DNA from: Cupriavidus sp. D384
GTDB taxonomy: Bacteria > Pseudomonadota > Gammaproteobacteria > Burkholderiales > Burkholderiaceae
Assembly (NCBI RefSeq): GCF_001652915.1
Contig: NZ_BBQI01000050.1
Coordinates: 1-64,000, forward strand
Length of the DNA stretch: 64,000 bases
Direction: 5' to 3'
Below the pieces are notes generated by a model that ran no database searches, had not been told where the DNA came from, and saw only the letters and a program-made list of their open reading frames with translations. Of the stretch, positions 63,981 through 64,000 are shown piece by piece; position 1 is the stretch's first letter, and the number at the start of each line of letters is the position of its first letter. The translations under genes and the position numbers were made by a program.

Positions 63981-64000
63981 TTACTTCGCCAGTTCCGACA
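63981..64000 (-). CDS. C-terminal end of a gene entering from the right
   Basis: On the minus strand the last codons read S-E-L-A-K followed by TAA at 63983-63981. The start and most of the gene lie outside the window, so nothing can be said about its product. The reading is open for only six codons and could be a coincidence. Confidence 0.35.

Overview
The window is GC-rich chromosomal DNA from a beta-proteobacterium, most likely a Burkholderiaceae member close to Cupriavidus or Ralstonia. That placement is an inference from the gene mix: a TctBA transporter, a DUF3300/DUF2950 pair, a complete wsp operon, an FNR-type regulator, a PHB-depolymerase-like esterase and a coxMNOP-type oxidase. There are no rRNA or tRNA genes that I can see, no CRISPR array, and no intact insertion sequence. 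About fifty genes are supported.

Layout. 0-7.4 kb: a small secreted protein, then a complete RND efflux operon (membrane fusion protein, AcrB-type pump, outer-membrane lipoprotein) closed by a strong terminator. 7.6-11 kb: arginase diverging from an EmrB-type MFS pump that is followed by its probable MarR repressor. 11-15.5 kb: cobB (cobyrinate a,c-diamide synthase), an orphan RcsB-like response regulator, a LysR regulator, and a hairpin- and AT-containing non-coding stretch ending in an orphan transposase-like HTH protein. 15.5-22 kb: envelope proteins (DUF3300, DUF2950), an FNR-type regulator, a PHB-depolymerase-like esterase and an MFS symporter. 22-27.7 kb: a 1341-residue DUF748/AsmA-like envelope protein, rubredoxin, two very small membrane proteins and a four-helix membrane protein. 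28-34 kb: a five-gene haem-copper oxidase cluster (subunit II fused to cytochrome c, subunit I, two subunit III proteins, subunit IV) followed by a DUF2252 gene. 34-40 kb: GabD-type semialdehyde dehydrogenase, a MATE exporter, tctB-tctA and a small winged-helix protein.

40-51 kb is a probable stress neighbourhood: three BON-domain proteins, a PRC-barrel protein, a glycine-rich secreted peptide, an SDR, a cysteine-containing flavoprotein, a protein-L-isoaspartate methyltransferase fused to an erythromycin-esterase-like domain, and the large catalase KatE. 50.8-59.2 kb is the complete wsp surface-sensing operon (wspA-B-C-D-E-F-R) on the minus strand. The genes overlap or almost touch, and the final product WspR makes c-di-GMP. 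A GGDEF-EAL protein diverges from it. The window ends with an 890-residue FecR-like secreted protein whose glutamine-rich tail carries a 75-bp tandem repeat, then a (TC)11 tract and the last codons of a gene entering from the right.

The most unusual items are the methyltransferase-esterase fusion, the small-membrane-protein pair, the repeat-bearing FecR-like protein, and a perfect 10-bp-arm palindrome upstream of tctBA. I do not see a clearly new multi-gene system. The wsp operon is a known system, here complete.
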